DNA of 64,000 nt from a bacterium A37T11 (GCA_900109895.1 FOBR01000003.1:186001-250000); one strand, 5' to 3'; numbered from the stretch's first letter, positions 36,409 to 46,600 are shown. Notes: generated by a model from the letters alone, not told the origin. Program-made: numbers and translations.

Positions 36409-37893
36409 ATGAAGAATAAAATGGTACAAATAAAGATTGATTTCTCCAAATACAGTAAGCTGTTTTTATATTTTTCGATGTTGTTATTATGTTTACTCGC
36501 TCAAAAAATATTCGGATTTAATAATATATTTAAAGCAACATATAATACAAAAGTTTCAGCATATTCGGTACTGAGCGATAATCATTGTTTTTCTTTTAAG
36601 GTTTATTATGACTACTATACCAATAATCCGGATCTCGATTCGAAAGTCTCTATTAGTAAGGTTGGTTCAAATAGTTCCAAATATTTTTTAAATCTGTTAA
36701 GACCTGCATATATAAGAATTTTTAAACCCACTTTAGCCTCTGGGAGAAGCTTTGTTTTTCTTATCGAACCTGGAGATGATTTAACTTTTAGATTTGAGAA
36801 AGCAAAGGTTACATGTTATGGAAAAGGTGCTGAGAAAATAAATCTTCAACTAAAATTATCGACATTAAATAGTGATATTGAAGATCACGGAAGTAATATT
36901 TATGAAAGCTTAGTTGCCTTTAAACTTTCCTATGATTCAATCTTTAAATTAAAAGAAAACATAGTAAATAATTTTAATTTTAAAAACAATATTGTTCGTG
37001 AATTATTAAATGCAGATTTGATAGCCGACCATCAAATGCTTATTATTAATAAATTTTTGTTATATAGTCATTTCAATACATCAGAGACAGACAGGAATTT
37101 ACTTCGCAAATTCTATTTTGATCATTTAAAAGGATACGATGCTATTGTAGACGAGAAACTGGCAATTTTTTCTAAAAACTTTTCAGAATATCTCTTTCAA
37201 AAGTTATTTATTGAATTATATGTAAAAGAGAACTTTAAAACTCATACCTTCAGTGAATTATATTTCCTTATCGATTCAAGTTATTCTGGAGAAATTAAAG
37301 AGAAACTCCTCACTACTCTCTTTATTAATAAATTTGACACAGATTCTAAGGCTTGGTTATTAATAGATCCGGCATTAAGTCTAATAAAGAATTACAATTA
37401 CCAGTTTCCTATTTCACAAATTAAAATGTCAAGACAGCCAGGTGCAGATGTCTATAATTTTTCTTTGAAAGATTCGATAGGCATTATACATCGACTTAAA
37501 GATTATCAAGGGAAAGTGGTTATGCTAGAATTTTGGTTTACTGGATGTTATGCTTGTTCGCAATTAAACAAAATTTTAGTGCCATTTCGAAATAGATATA
37601 ATTCGTTGTCAAGTGATATTGCTTTTATTTCAATATCAACAGATAAGAACCGAGAAGTTTGGATCAAGTCTCTTAAAAAAGGTGAGTATACCTCAGATGA
37701 TGAAATAAATCTTTATACCGGTGGTTTAGGAAACGATGACGAACTAATAAGATTTTATAATTTTAATAGTTATCCTAGATTGATCTTAGTTAATAAGCAA
37801 GGCAAGCTTGTAACTTCTGATGTAATATATCCAGTCGATTCTTTGTCTAAATCTAACCTTTATAATTTAATAGACTCCTTAATAGCGAATTAA
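36409..37893 (+). CDS. TlpA-like thioredoxin-fold protein, exported, A+T-rich
   Basis: 494 residues. The N-terminal signal/anchor lies at about 15-35 (LFLYFSMLLLCLLAQKIFG). A long helical middle has no recognisable enzyme motif. The C-terminal ~150 residues form a TlpA/AhpC-like thioredoxin fold: GKVVMLEFWFTGCYACSQLN with the CYAC active site near residue 378. It is likely a periplasmic disulfide reductase or isomerase. It ends 12 nt before the IS-end hairpin. The counterpart on the minus strand (40991) has the thioredoxin domain at the N-terminus instead, so the two TlpA-like genes share position but not domain order. Confidence 0.8.
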   Translation: MKNKMVQIKIDFSKYSKLFLYFSMLLLCLLAQKIFGFNNIFKATYNTKVSAYSVLSDNHCFSFKVYYDYYTNNPDLDSKVSISKVGSNSSKYFLNLLRPAYIRIFKPTLASGRSFVFLIEPGDDLTFRFEKAKVTCYGKGAEKINLQLKLSTLNSDIEDHGSNIYESLVAFKLSYDSIFKLKENIVNNFNFKNNIVRELLNADLIADHQMLIINKFLLYSHFNTSETDRNLLRKFYFDHLKGYDAIVDEKLAIFSKNFSEYLFQKLFIELYVKENFKTHTFSELYFLIDSSYSGEIKEKLLTTLFINKFDTDSKAWLLIDPALSLIKNYNYQFPISQIKMSRQPGADVYNFSLKDSIGIIHRLKDYQGKVVMLEFWFTGCYACSQLNKILVPFRNRYNSLSSDIAFISISTDKNREVWIKSLKKGEYTSDDEINLYTGGLGNDDELIRFYNFNSYPRLILVNKQGKLVTSDVIYPVDSLSKSNLYNLIDSLIAN

Positions 37894-37905
37894 TAAATGA
37901 AAAGT

Positions 37906-37934
37906 GGTTGTCTCAAAAGTAAAATGAGACAGCC
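37906..37934 (+). terminator. Hairpin at the IS left end, usable as terminator
   Basis: GGTTGTCTCA (37906-37915) pairs with TGAGACAGCC (37925-37934), 10 bp with one G-T pair, followed by ATTTTGACTTTT. The sequence is typical of the ends of IS1182-type elements. It may now stop transcription of the SusC-SusD-TlpA operon. Confidence 0.55.
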
Positions 37935-38815
37935 ATTTTGACTTTTAGGTCTTTTTTTCAGATTATTTTCTGGTTTTATTCACAACATGTTAAATAATTG
38001 TGCATAAGTTTTGTATTTTATTTATATGTTTAGTACTGTTTTTGTGGTGTTTTTGATATGGCAAGAGGTAAAACATTATCAGTCGTATTTAAGAGTAATA
38101 TGCAGAACCAGGGCATGCTGCTGCCACCTGACTTGAGTGAACTGATCGCAAAGGACCACCCTGTCCGGGTAGTCAATGAGGTGCTGGAGAAAGTGGACAT
38201 TACCAAACTGCTGAGGCAGTACAAGCCTGGAGGTACCAGTAGTTATCATCCTCGAATGTTAAGATAGAAGAGGCTGTTACGCAAAACATCCATTACATGT
38301 GGCTAAGTGGTATGAGCCGCCCGGACCACAACACGATCAACCGTTTTCGTGGGAAAAGATTGCAAGGATGTCTTCAGCCTATTTTTACTCAGGTTGTACT
38401 ACTATTAAGTGAAGAGGGTTTGTTAAGCGTAAAGGACCTTTTTACGGAAGGAACCAAGATCGAAGCCAATGCAAACCGTTACACCTTCGTCTGGGGCAAT
38501 TCCATCAAACATAACAAGGAAAAGATAAAACAGCAATTAAACGAGCTTTGGGAGTATGCAAAGCGTGTTGCGGCCTCTGAAATGAATGATCCGGATCTTT
38601 CGGATTTTGAGTTATAGCCAGCCTATAATGTACAGATCAGTAACAATAATCATTTTATAGCTACTTACAGTATCCATCAAAGCCCCGGCGATACCACTAC
38701 ATTGATACCACATGTGGAGCAGTTTGTAAAGAATTTTGGCTGCAAACCGGCCAACATCACAGCGGATGCCGGATATGGGAGTGAGCAAAACTACCAATGG
38801 CTGAAAATTGATTTG
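37906..38815 (+). mobile_element. Decayed IS1182-family insertion sequence
   Basis: The left end at 37906 is followed by three blocks of a DDE transposase. Block 1 (38058-38260): MARGKTLSVVFK, LIAKDHPVRVVNEVLEKVD, SSYHPRML. Block 2 (from 38262, another frame): EEAVTQNIHYMWLSGMSRPD, NTINRFRGKRLQ, LFTEGTKIEANANRYTFVWG. Block 3 (from 38621): PAYNVQISNNNHFIATYSIH, NITADAGYGSEQNYQWLK. Two internal deletions, a frameshift and stops have killed it, and homology ends near 38815. No right inverted repeat is visible. It marks the edge of the A+T-rich transport module. From 38816 to 39067 I see no gene. Confidence 0.85.
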
Positions 38816-39067
38816 GCTATTGATTTTGAATAGCTCTTACACGAAGAGTGAATTTCTTTTCGAATTCCATTTTCTAGGGTATTTTACGCTCAGATTATTT
38901 CCAAGAATCGCAAATTTGATTCAGGTCTATTACATGAATGACTTGAGGGCTTTATTTCATTTGCCAATATCCCGCCGTTTTACCCGGATTGTGCAATAAA
39001 AGAAGCTAGGATGTAAAGCATATTAAACCATTATAGGCATTTTTACAAAAGATTCTTAATCATACCC

Positions 39068-39574
39068 ATGCCCTTCATCTCCCTAAACGGTGGTCGTGAA
39101 CCCCAAGTCCAAAAAATCATTTGGGCTGCCATCCCCCTATTTAAAAAATATGGCTATTCCGGGTTCCAGATGGTTGAGCTGGGCCATAAAGTCGGCATCA
39201 GCCGTATGCATTTATATGGCTTGGTAGGCCCAAAGGATGAATTATTGCTTATGTGTGTAAAGAAGTTGGACTTCTTGCTTAGGGATAAACCATTGCCTGT
39301 GACGGTTGATTTGGTATTGTTAGGCTATGAAATCCAATGCCGCAAGCACCCCATATTGATAGACCTGCAACGGCTGCACGTGAACAAACCGAATGCGCTG
39401 ACCCGGGAGATAGAGCGGCAGCGGGAAAAAGTGATGAAAGATGTAGCCATTAAGTTTGCCTTGGAAGAACAGGATCCGGATGAACTATATCAGCTGATTT
39501 GGCAAGGCTATGCCGAGGTCAATTACCGGTTGATGGTTACTTGTTTCATACCTAACAAACAGCCAACTGTGTAA
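39068..39574 (+). CDS. TetR-family transcriptional regulator
   Basis: 168 residues. The N-terminal HTH is typical: VQKIIWAAIPLFKKYGYSGF, QMVELGHKVGISRMHLYGLV, GPKDELLLMCVKKL. The C-terminal ligand domain is short and not assignable. ATG 39068 follows a plain A+T-rich stretch. The target is unknown; the gene sits between the IS remnant and a Crp-type regulator, 160 nt before it. Confidence 0.85.
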   Translation: MPFISLNGGREPQVQKIIWAAIPLFKKYGYSGFQMVELGHKVGISRMHLYGLVGPKDELLLMCVKKLDFLLRDKPLPVTVDLVLLGYEIQCRKHPILIDLQRLHVNKPNALTREIERQREKVMKDVAIKFALEEQDPDELYQLIWQGYAEVNYRLMVTCFIPNKQPTV

Positions 39575-39734
39575 GCGATAGATTACGTATAATATGGGAT
39601 AATCGTTTAGTAATAAACTAAATAAATATATACATTCTCCGAGATCTATCCACAATACCCCCCTTCTCCATCCCAACCAACCTCACATTAAACAGTATTT
39701 TATTTTCCTACTTTAGGCCAAATGGATTTAAATT

Positions 39735-40304
39735 ATGGAAAAATTTTACTTGTATTGGGCCAAATACTGCGACCTGGGTGACCGGGACAGGGGGTGGCTA
39801 CAAGGCCACGCGGAAGTGTTGCCCTTGGTGAAACGCGGTACACTGCTGTTTGAAGAAGGCAATGACGGGCGGTATGTCTTTTTTGTGAACAGTGGATTCC
39901 TGGCCGGTGTTACCTGGGATGAAGAAGGTAACCGGCGCATCCACCACCTGGCCCCGCAGGAACATAACCTGATGACCAATGTAAACCTCTATACCCATAA
40001 AAAGATAGCCATGAATATTGTGGCATTGCGGCACAGTGAAGTATTGCGCCTACCGGTACAAGCCTTGCACGACTTTAAGGAATCTTGCCGGGAAGGGGAG
40101 ACCCTGGCAGACGTATTACGCGATAAGATCCAGAAGCAAGACCGTAAGCACATACAGCTGCTGCAGATCAAAGATGAAAAGCAACGATATATCAGCTTTT
40201 TTCACGAATGCCCTGAACTGCGACGGATCACAAGGTTACAAGAACAAGCAGACTATTTGAATATATCCATGTCAACGGCCAGGAGAGCCATCAGGATATG
40301 CTAA
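39735..40304 (+). CDS. Crp/Fnr-family regulator
   Basis: 189 residues. The cyclic-nucleotide-binding-like jelly roll is seen in VLPLVKRGTLLFEEGNDGRY, VFFVNSGFLAGV and RRIHHLAPQEHNLMTN. A long dimer helix (ADVLRDKIQKQDRKHIQLLQ) follows, and the C-terminal HTH is QADYLNISMSTARRAI. No cluster of cysteines is present, so it is not an Fe-S Fnr. It could control the small exported protein or the minus-strand SusCD set nearby; this is a guess from position. Confidence 0.85.
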   Translation: MEKFYLYWAKYCDLGDRDRGWLQGHAEVLPLVKRGTLLFEEGNDGRYVFFVNSGFLAGVTWDEEGNRRIHHLAPQEHNLMTNVNLYTHKKIAMNIVALRHSEVLRLPVQALHDFKESCREGETLADVLRDKIQKQDRKHIQLLQIKDEKQRYISFFHECPELRRITRLQEQADYLNISMSTARRAIRIC

Positions 40305-40365
40305 CCACCTGAGTAGACACAATAAATTGCGTTCCCCAGAACACTTTTACCCATAATCCCCTCCC

Positions 40366-40373
40366 TACATTTG
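40366..40373 (+). promoter_or_regulatory. Candidate -7 box upstream of the small-ORF/small-protein pair
   Basis: TACATTTG matches TAnnTTTG. The -33 side has only TTTT at 40345 with a 17-nt spacer, so the match is partial. It lies 18 nt before a 31-codon ORF and 180 nt before the small exported protein. Confidence 0.35.
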
Positions 40374-40391
40374 TATTGTTGGATGTACAAC

Positions 40392-40487
40392 ATGATAAAC
40401 AGAAAAGGAGGTAAAAAATGGGACCTTGAAATAGAACAAAGCAACCCTTTAAGTTGGGTGCTATTCAATAAAAAAACCAATAATTAA
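40392..40487 (+). CDS. Possible 31-residue peptide
   Basis: ATG 40392 to TAA 40487. The peptide is basic at the front (MINRKGGKKWDLEIE) and ends in NPLSWVLFNKKTNN. An AGGAGG-like sequence lies inside it at 40406-40411, ahead of another ATG (40418) that opens only three codons. I do not recognise it. It could be a real short peptide or a leader for the next gene. Confidence 0.3.
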   Translation: MINRKGGKKWDLEIEQSNPLSWVLFNKKTNN

Positions 40488-40553
40488 TAGATTTTTGAAA
40501 CTTACCTTTTTTTGGGATGCTTTTTTTCCAAATGCGAAATAAAAGTTCATTCA

Positions 40554-40964
40554 ATGAATAAAAAGATAGTTAACAAACTGATCAGTGCATTGGGCGTGAT
40601 GGCCCTGGTAGGTATGGTGTATTTGGGAGTCAATGCGTTTAAAAGCGCGGATGACACCAAGGTTTCGCACAATGTTGAAGCGGTGGCGAAGGTAGAACAC
40701 ACAAACACAGTGTTTGTGCCACAGTGGTACCAATTGAAGTCTGGGCTGGACTCGACAAGTGTGACTGTGGCCAGGGATCCAAACAACTATATTCTTTCTT
40801 CTGGGGGTGAACCTTGTAGCACTGGAAACAAATTTTGCGGTGTGAAAGCCGAACCGAACGGTTCGGTACCTAACTTGAACACTGGAACCGACGCCCGGGC
40901 AGCCATTGAACTGTATTTTGGTACAACGCATGAACAAAATGAGCTTGTGAGTGCCAAAAACTAA
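40554..40964 (+). CDS. Small exported cysteine-containing protein (DUF6520-like)
   Basis: 136 residues from ATG 40554; a TTG at 40512 is in frame but less likely. One N-terminal hydrophobic segment (ISALGVMALVGMVYLGVNAF, about 10-29) is followed by a soluble part with two cysteines, EPCSTGNKFCGVKAEPNGSV. The layout resembles the small DUF6520-type proteins of Bacteroidota, though it is longer than those I know. The function is unknown. It converges on the minus-strand TlpA gene; a redox or cargo link with that set is speculation. Confidence 0.6.
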   Translation: MNKKIVNKLISALGVMALVGMVYLGVNAFKSADDTKVSHNVEAVAKVEHTNTVFVPQWYQLKSGLDSTSVTVARDPNNYILSSGGEPCSTGNKFCGVKAEPNGSVPNLNTGTDARAAIELYFGTTHEQNELVSAKN

Positions 40965-40970
40965 TGCCTT

Positions 40971-41000
40971 TGCCTCATAAAGCGTAAGTTTTATGGGGCA
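40971..41000. terminator. Bidirectional hairpin between convergent genes
   Basis: TGCCTCATAAA (40971-40981) pairs with TTTATGGGGCA (40990-41000) over 11 bp with one wobble. It overlaps the stop codon of the minus-strand TlpA gene and ends 7 nt after the small-protein stop. Confidence 0.6.
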
Positions 41001-42253
41001 TCTGTTAATGAAAAGAAGTCCATATAACCGGACTTCTTTTCTAGTTTAAGACCATTTGCAAACAAATAGGCAGCTAACCGTTCAATGGTGAAAAGGTAAG
41101 AATCATCAGGAGCCATCCGCCAATTTGGGTCTATGTTTTGACCAAGGCAGATAATCGGCAGATTTTCCTGGTATTTAAGACCATCTAAAAAATCGCTAAG
41201 GGTCATCCATTTCGCAGAAAAGGCTCCAACTAGGGATTTTCGACGGGAAGGTTCCGTATCTACAATCTCAAAATAGTCCGCACTTTCATTTTTTATTTTA
41301 CTGTGGTAGCCAAGCAGCAGATCCAGATCAGACCGAATTCTATCGAATACCATGGCACTATCCCGGGCCCGGGATAGTGGAATGACGCATTCATAACAGC
41401 GGGTGTTTTCTAAATTCCAGTCATTACGGTTTCCATTGGCAGGATCATAGCGAAGTTTAGAAGGATCTTTTACATGGATTTTCAGGCGATTTTCAGGAAG
41501 ATTGTTAAATAAGAATTTAAATGCCGTGGTATATAATCCAAGAACATTGGCATTGATGCATGTGATTTTTAACTGTTGTGTAAGTGTATCCCTAATTATA
41601 TGGTAACTGGTTCTCATTTCTGGCCTGTAAGGCATAAGCACGCTATAGAATCCTCCAAATGTTTTATTTTTTACCGTATCATAGTCAAATAGTGGTTTAT
41701 GATAATCCGGATGACGTGTTAGGCCAGCATTAACCCAATGCTGGCTTTGACCGTTAAGAAGCCTCTGAATATCTGCCAGGGTTTCATATTCGCTATTGGT
41801 GGTATGCAGTATTTTACCTTGAGGGTCTATCCATACCAGATGTGGTACCCCAGAATGTGGAAAAAACGAATGCAACAGGGTGTCTTCGATAATCGTGGGG
41901 ATTTTGATACCAACTAAGTATTTATTGTGGCTCCAAAATCTTGAGACTACATCTGATTTTTCCCGTGTAACGGCGATGACGTATAATTTATCCTTAACTA
42001 TTTTTTGCAGGCTGTCAAATTTATGAAGTCCGGAAATGCAGCCGCTGCAATAGGTGTTCCAAAAGTCAAATACGACGAATTTGCCTTTCAGATCAGCAAG
42101 GCTGAGTGGTTTGTTTTCATGATTATAGATCTTGTCAAAGATCAATGGAGGCATTTGTGCACCAATGGGAAGCGGCTGTGCCAACATGGGTCTATAATAT
42201 ACACAACCAAGCAGTAAAGACAAGCAGATTTTAATTAAAAGAATAGATTTCAT
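40991..42253 (-). CDS. TlpA-like thioredoxin-fold protein, exported
   Basis: 420 residues from the ATG at 42253; an upstream ATG at 42298 is in frame but lies inside SusD. The signal peptide ends near YRPMLAQ (about 25). The thioredoxin domain comes first: PLSLADLKGKFVVFDFWNTYC, with the active site CSGC (TYCSGCISGLHKF) and the cis-Pro loop SGVPHLVWIDPQGKIL. The remaining ~230 residues have no recognised motif. It is the third gene of the SusC-SusD-TlpA operon on the minus strand, 13 nt after SusD. Likely a periplasmic reductase acting on cargo or on the transporter. Confidence 0.85.
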   Translation of the reverse strand: MKSILLIKICLSLLLGCVYYRPMLAQPLPIGAQMPPLIFDKIYNHENKPLSLADLKGKFVVFDFWNTYCSGCISGLHKFDSLQKIVKDKLYVIAVTREKSDVVSRFWSHNKYLVGIKIPTIIEDTLLHSFFPHSGVPHLVWIDPQGKILHTTNSEYETLADIQRLLNGQSQHWVNAGLTRHPDYHKPLFDYDTVKNKTFGGFYSVLMPYRPEMRTSYHIIRDTLTQQLKITCINANVLGLYTTAFKFLFNNLPENRLKIHVKDPSKLRYDPANGNRNDWNLENTRCYECVIPLSRARDSAMVFDRIRSDLDLLLGYHSKIKNESADYFEIVDTEPSRRKSLVGAFSAKWMTLSDFLDGLKYQENLPIICLGQNIDPNWRMAPDDSYLFTIERLAAYLFANGLKLEKKSGYMDFFSLTDAP

Positions 42254-42266
42254 GTCGATTTTTGTA

Positions 42267-43634
42267 TTAGGGGTTTTGGGATATATGGCCGAATCCAACG
42301 ATGTAAGCAGGTATTTTGAGCGTATAACCTTCAGATTCCGGTGTCAGCTGGTAGCGTTTTCCGTCAATGAGCCTTTCTGGTGTCACGGAAAGAGCAGGGT
42401 CATTGCGCAATCGTCGCAGGTCAAGCCACCGAGTTCCTCTAAATATCAGTTCTTTGCGACGTTCCCCAATGATCAATGACAGGAACTCCTGCGCATCCTG
42501 GGTGGCATAAGGATGAAACGTATCTTTTCGCCATCGGCTAAGCAACAATCTATTCAGGTCTTGCAGGGCCTGCGCAATGTTCCCGGTCCTGGCTCCCGCT
42601 TCTGCACGGATGAGATACATTTCATCCAGCGTAATGCCGCCGAAGGTATAACCGGTTTGCGTACCCTTGCCATCATAATCCCCTTTATACTGATAGGTGC
42701 CATTGTTGTTGCTTTTAAAGTAAGCCTGTTTGCGAAGGTCATCGTCTGAATAGCTTGCATAGAGGTTACTGTCGATTTTAGCCATCGAATTGGCAATGAT
42801 GGAGGCCGTAGGGCCCACACAATGGAAAATAACTTCGTTGTTAAAGCGGACAAATGGTGCAGAAGCTGAAAGTGCGAGACTATTAAAATCAATTAGGTGA
42901 TCGCCACCGTACAGTTTTATACAGCGATCTGCATAAAAATACGCTGAGTCAGCTTGGTCCAGGGTAAGATATACTCGGGCCAATGCTCCATATGCAGATG
43001 CTTTATCAGGCCTTGTTTTCAGGGCTTGCCTTTCAGGAAGGAGTTGGCTTGCTGTCTGAAGATCTAGCAGGATTTGCGCGTAGGTCTCTTTGACAGAAGA
43101 ACGATAGAGGGGTTCATTGATGTCGTTGGTTAACTTCAACGGTAGACCTAGTCCGGACTGCTCTTTACTTTTGTCATATGGAGGCGTAAATAACTGCGAG
43201 ATGGAAAAATAATAGAATCCGCGTAAAAAATGGGCCCGTCCTTTGACATCATTTAGGGCGTTGGCCTCTGTTGCCCCAGCATCTAGCCGGGAGGCATAAT
43301 CCAATACAGTGTTGCATACAACCGCAACAGAAGTATAAACACCAGTCCAGTCTGCTAAGTCGTCCGGATCGGACAACCACGCATACAGGTTGCGGAAGGT
43401 GCTGTTCGTTACCGAACGGTAGTTTGCGCTGGACACGTAATAGCTGTCTTCCATAATGCTGAATGAGGAAGCATATTTTTTCGTTAAGGTATAGGAATCC
43501 AATAGTGCCTGAAGATCACTTAAGGTGGTCGGGACGGCTAATTTGGCATTGGGCAGTTTGTCCAGGTATTTCTTGCAGGATACAAGTGCCACACAGGATG
43601 CTGCAAGGAGACAAAAATAAAGGTGTGATTTCAT
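42267..43634 (-). CDS. SusD-type lipoprotein
   Basis: 455 residues with lipobox ALVSC (Cys20). SusD blocks are KGRAHFLRGFYYFSISQLFT, PDKASAYGALARVYLTLDQA, DEMYLIRAEAGARTGNIAQA and ERRKELIFRGTRWLDLRRLR. Similar in layout and N-terminal sequence to the A+T-rich SusD at 35010. Follows its SusC after 16 nt. Confidence 0.92.
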   Translation of the reverse strand: MKSHLYFCLLAASCVALVSCKKYLDKLPNAKLAVPTTLSDLQALLDSYTLTKKYASSFSIMEDSYYVSSANYRSVTNSTFRNLYAWLSDPDDLADWTGVYTSVAVVCNTVLDYASRLDAGATEANALNDVKGRAHFLRGFYYFSISQLFTPPYDKSKEQSGLGLPLKLTNDINEPLYRSSVKETYAQILLDLQTASQLLPERQALKTRPDKASAYGALARVYLTLDQADSAYFYADRCIKLYGGDHLIDFNSLALSASAPFVRFNNEVIFHCVGPTASIIANSMAKIDSNLYASYSDDDLRKQAYFKSNNNGTYQYKGDYDGKGTQTGYTFGGITLDEMYLIRAEAGARTGNIAQALQDLNRLLLSRWRKDTFHPYATQDAQEFLSLIIGERRKELIFRGTRWLDLRRLRNDPALSVTPERLIDGKRYQLTPESEGYTLKIPAYIVGFGHISQNP

Positions 43635-43650
43635 GCTCAGAAAAATTTAA

Positions 43651-46600
43651 TTAAAAGGATACATTCATGCCAAAGGCATAGGAAGTTGGTGCTATCATTC
43701 CATCCGGATAATCTGGATCAATGCCTTGCTTGTTTGCCTTCCAAAGCAGTAAGTGAAGGTTGTCTGCATACGCGTAAAAATGGACCTTTTTATAACGATA
43801 GCCCAGTTTGACGTTTTGTAAACGGATATGGTCTCCCTTCAGGGCGTTGATATCCGCAAAATGATAGAAGTTATCCCGTTCCATGCCTGGGTTAGGGTAG
43901 ATAAGAGACGGAACATTTGTCAACTGCTCATCCCCGGGTTTCATCCAACGATCTTTTAGGCTGGCATGGGCTAATCCAGTATTAAACAAATTATTATAAT
44001 TCAATGTTTTTGCCCTGAAATAATATCCTAATTTATACATGATATTAATGCTTAGGTCAAAATTACTATAGGTGAACGTGTTTAGTAAATTGCCAAACAC
44101 CACTGGCAAGGCCGGGCCTTGATTAACCAGGTCCATGAGGGACGTATAGTTTGTAATACTGTCCAGGTTGCCGCTTACTTTTCCATTTAAGTAGCCGCGC
44201 GGATTGCCATTGGCTGGATCCAAACCAGCCCAACGATAACTCAATATGGCATATGGATTATAACCGGACATTGGGGTGATGACGTCACCGTCGCTGACAA
44301 ATGTACTCCTGTTATCATCATACAGGTATTTGGAAACTTCATAGTGATTATAGTTTAAAAGCAGGTTTGTTCTCCAACTAATGTTCCCTTGCTGAATGTT
44401 CAAACTAGTTAATTGGATTTCCAGCCCTCTTCCTGTTATTTGTGCAGAGTTGCGGTACAGCAAGCTAAAACCGCCCGTGGGATCGGCATTTTCGTAAGAT
44501 AAGACATCCGAAGATCTTTTAAAGTATAAATCAATGGAGCCACTGAGGCGGTGGTGGGGAAAGCCGAAGTCCAGCGCGGCGTTGACTTGCCTGACTGTTT
44601 CCCATCGTAAAGTTGGATTTTCACCTGAGCTGACGATTGCATAAGGGACATTGATAGGGGTATTGTCGGATGCGGGTAAATAGCTGATGCGGGTGCTGGC
44701 TGAAATACCGTTATTAACATTGCCCTGATAGCCATAGGTTAAACGGAGCTTCAAATAAGGAAGCAAGTTGCTGCGATAAAAGGTTTCATGGGCAATGTCC
44801 CAACTTATCCCTGCCGAATAGAGGGGCTTCCAGCGATCGCGTGTTTTAACACCAAATAAATTGGCCGCATCGTTGCGGCCGCTGACGGATAGCGTAAACC
44901 GATTTTGGTAATTAAATGCGGCATTTCCATAAAAGGACAAATAGCGGTTAGTAGCGGCCGAATAACCTTCAAGCATAGGAATATAGTTTCCGTAACCTAC
45001 TATTTGGGGATAAATATGAATATAATCAACACTGGCTACATTTGAGCGGTCGGTGTATCCATAAGTTCGATGATTACTTCCGTCTGCTTGTAGCTGCCTG
45101 ATCTCGGAGCCAGCAAGCACGGATAGGTGGTTAGGGCCCAATTCTTCCTCGACGTGAAGTTGTGTTCGGAAGCTGTGGATGGCCTGCGATTCTTGCTGAA
45201 TATCCAGAATGCCGCCTATGGGAATAGGGTGCATGGTGTTGGCATCAGCGGAATTCAGATTGGTGTAACGGTTAATCATATCTCGCGACATATACGAATC
45301 AGCATCGTTTTCATGGTGCTCATCACTCCGGTGGCGCTGGTACTGATAGCTGGTTTCAATGCTTAGGAAAGACATGGGCTTAATATTAAAACCCAAATCT
45401 ACTAGTATGCTTTTTCCGCTATTCAAATAGTTACGATGATTGATTTCGTCCAGTGGCTTGAATGACCAATCCAGCAGTCTACCTCCCCCTACGCTATCCA
45501 GCCATTCTTTGCGGTATTTGTCGATAGGTAAGGCGTTCCCATTATTATCGGCCAATTGGGCGTAGATGGGCAATTGAAAACTAGAAGAAAAATCATTGCC
45601 CAAACTATATACGCTTGAACCAAAACCCCCTAAGCTGTTCTGATAGGATCGGCTTTCGCTGTATTGAATTTGGGTATTTATTTCAAGTAGGCGAAATGGT
45701 TTGTATTGGTTGCTGAGATTTAAGGTATAACGGTTGAGGTCGTTTCCGACCAATTCTTCAAGATTCCGGTCATATCCAATGGATAAGCGATAGTTCATGT
45801 TTTCCGAGCCTCCGTCAAGAGAGGCCTGATGGCTTTGAAGGAAAGATGGACGGTAGATATATCGTTCAAAATCACGCCTAACGTCATTCTTGCGCAGGGC
45901 ATCGATTTGGTTGGCGCTGTCAGCAGCTGAAATAAGCCCATTTTTACGCTCATTCAGCAGCTGGATTACTGGAGTAAGTGGGTGCATGGAATAGGTATCA
46001 TTAATTTCGTCATCGTAGGCCCCAAGCTTGAATAGGGATATTTCCAGGTCGATGAAATCGCTGGAAGGCAAAAGTTGGAGCTTAGAAAGATTCGGTCGGG
46101 AGGTGGTTTGCAGGGTGCTGGCTAGCGAGACATGTGTTTTTTTGTTGTAGGAACCCTTTTTGGTACGGATGACGATGACGCCATTGCCTGCCCGGGCACC
46201 CCAAATACTTGCAGCGGCCGCATCTTTCAGGATGGTGACATCAAAAATATCCGCTGGATTAATGGATTGCAAGTCGCCTTCATACGAAAAATTGTCAAGG
46301 ATGACCAGCGGCTGGGAGATACCTTCATCCAGTGTATACAATCCACGAATTTGTAATTTTGGGCCGTTTGCACCCCGGTGGTCAAACAAAATACTGCTTG
46401 TGCCTTCCAGTCGGTCAATAATGCTGATTCCAGGTGTAAGATTAATCGCCTCATTGCTAATGTGCTCAAAGCTGCCCGTTGCCCGCTCTTTGGGAAGGGT
46501 TTGATAACCAGTGCTGACTTGTACTTCTTCTAATTGGAATACAGAATCTTGCAGGCTTTTTCTAAGGCTGTCGGTTTTCTGTGCCCGTGCCGTCAAAAAT

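Noticed and set aside
38808-38999. 63-codon plus-strand frame after the IS remnant
   Set aside because: No start context, no motif, and placed in decayed DNA.
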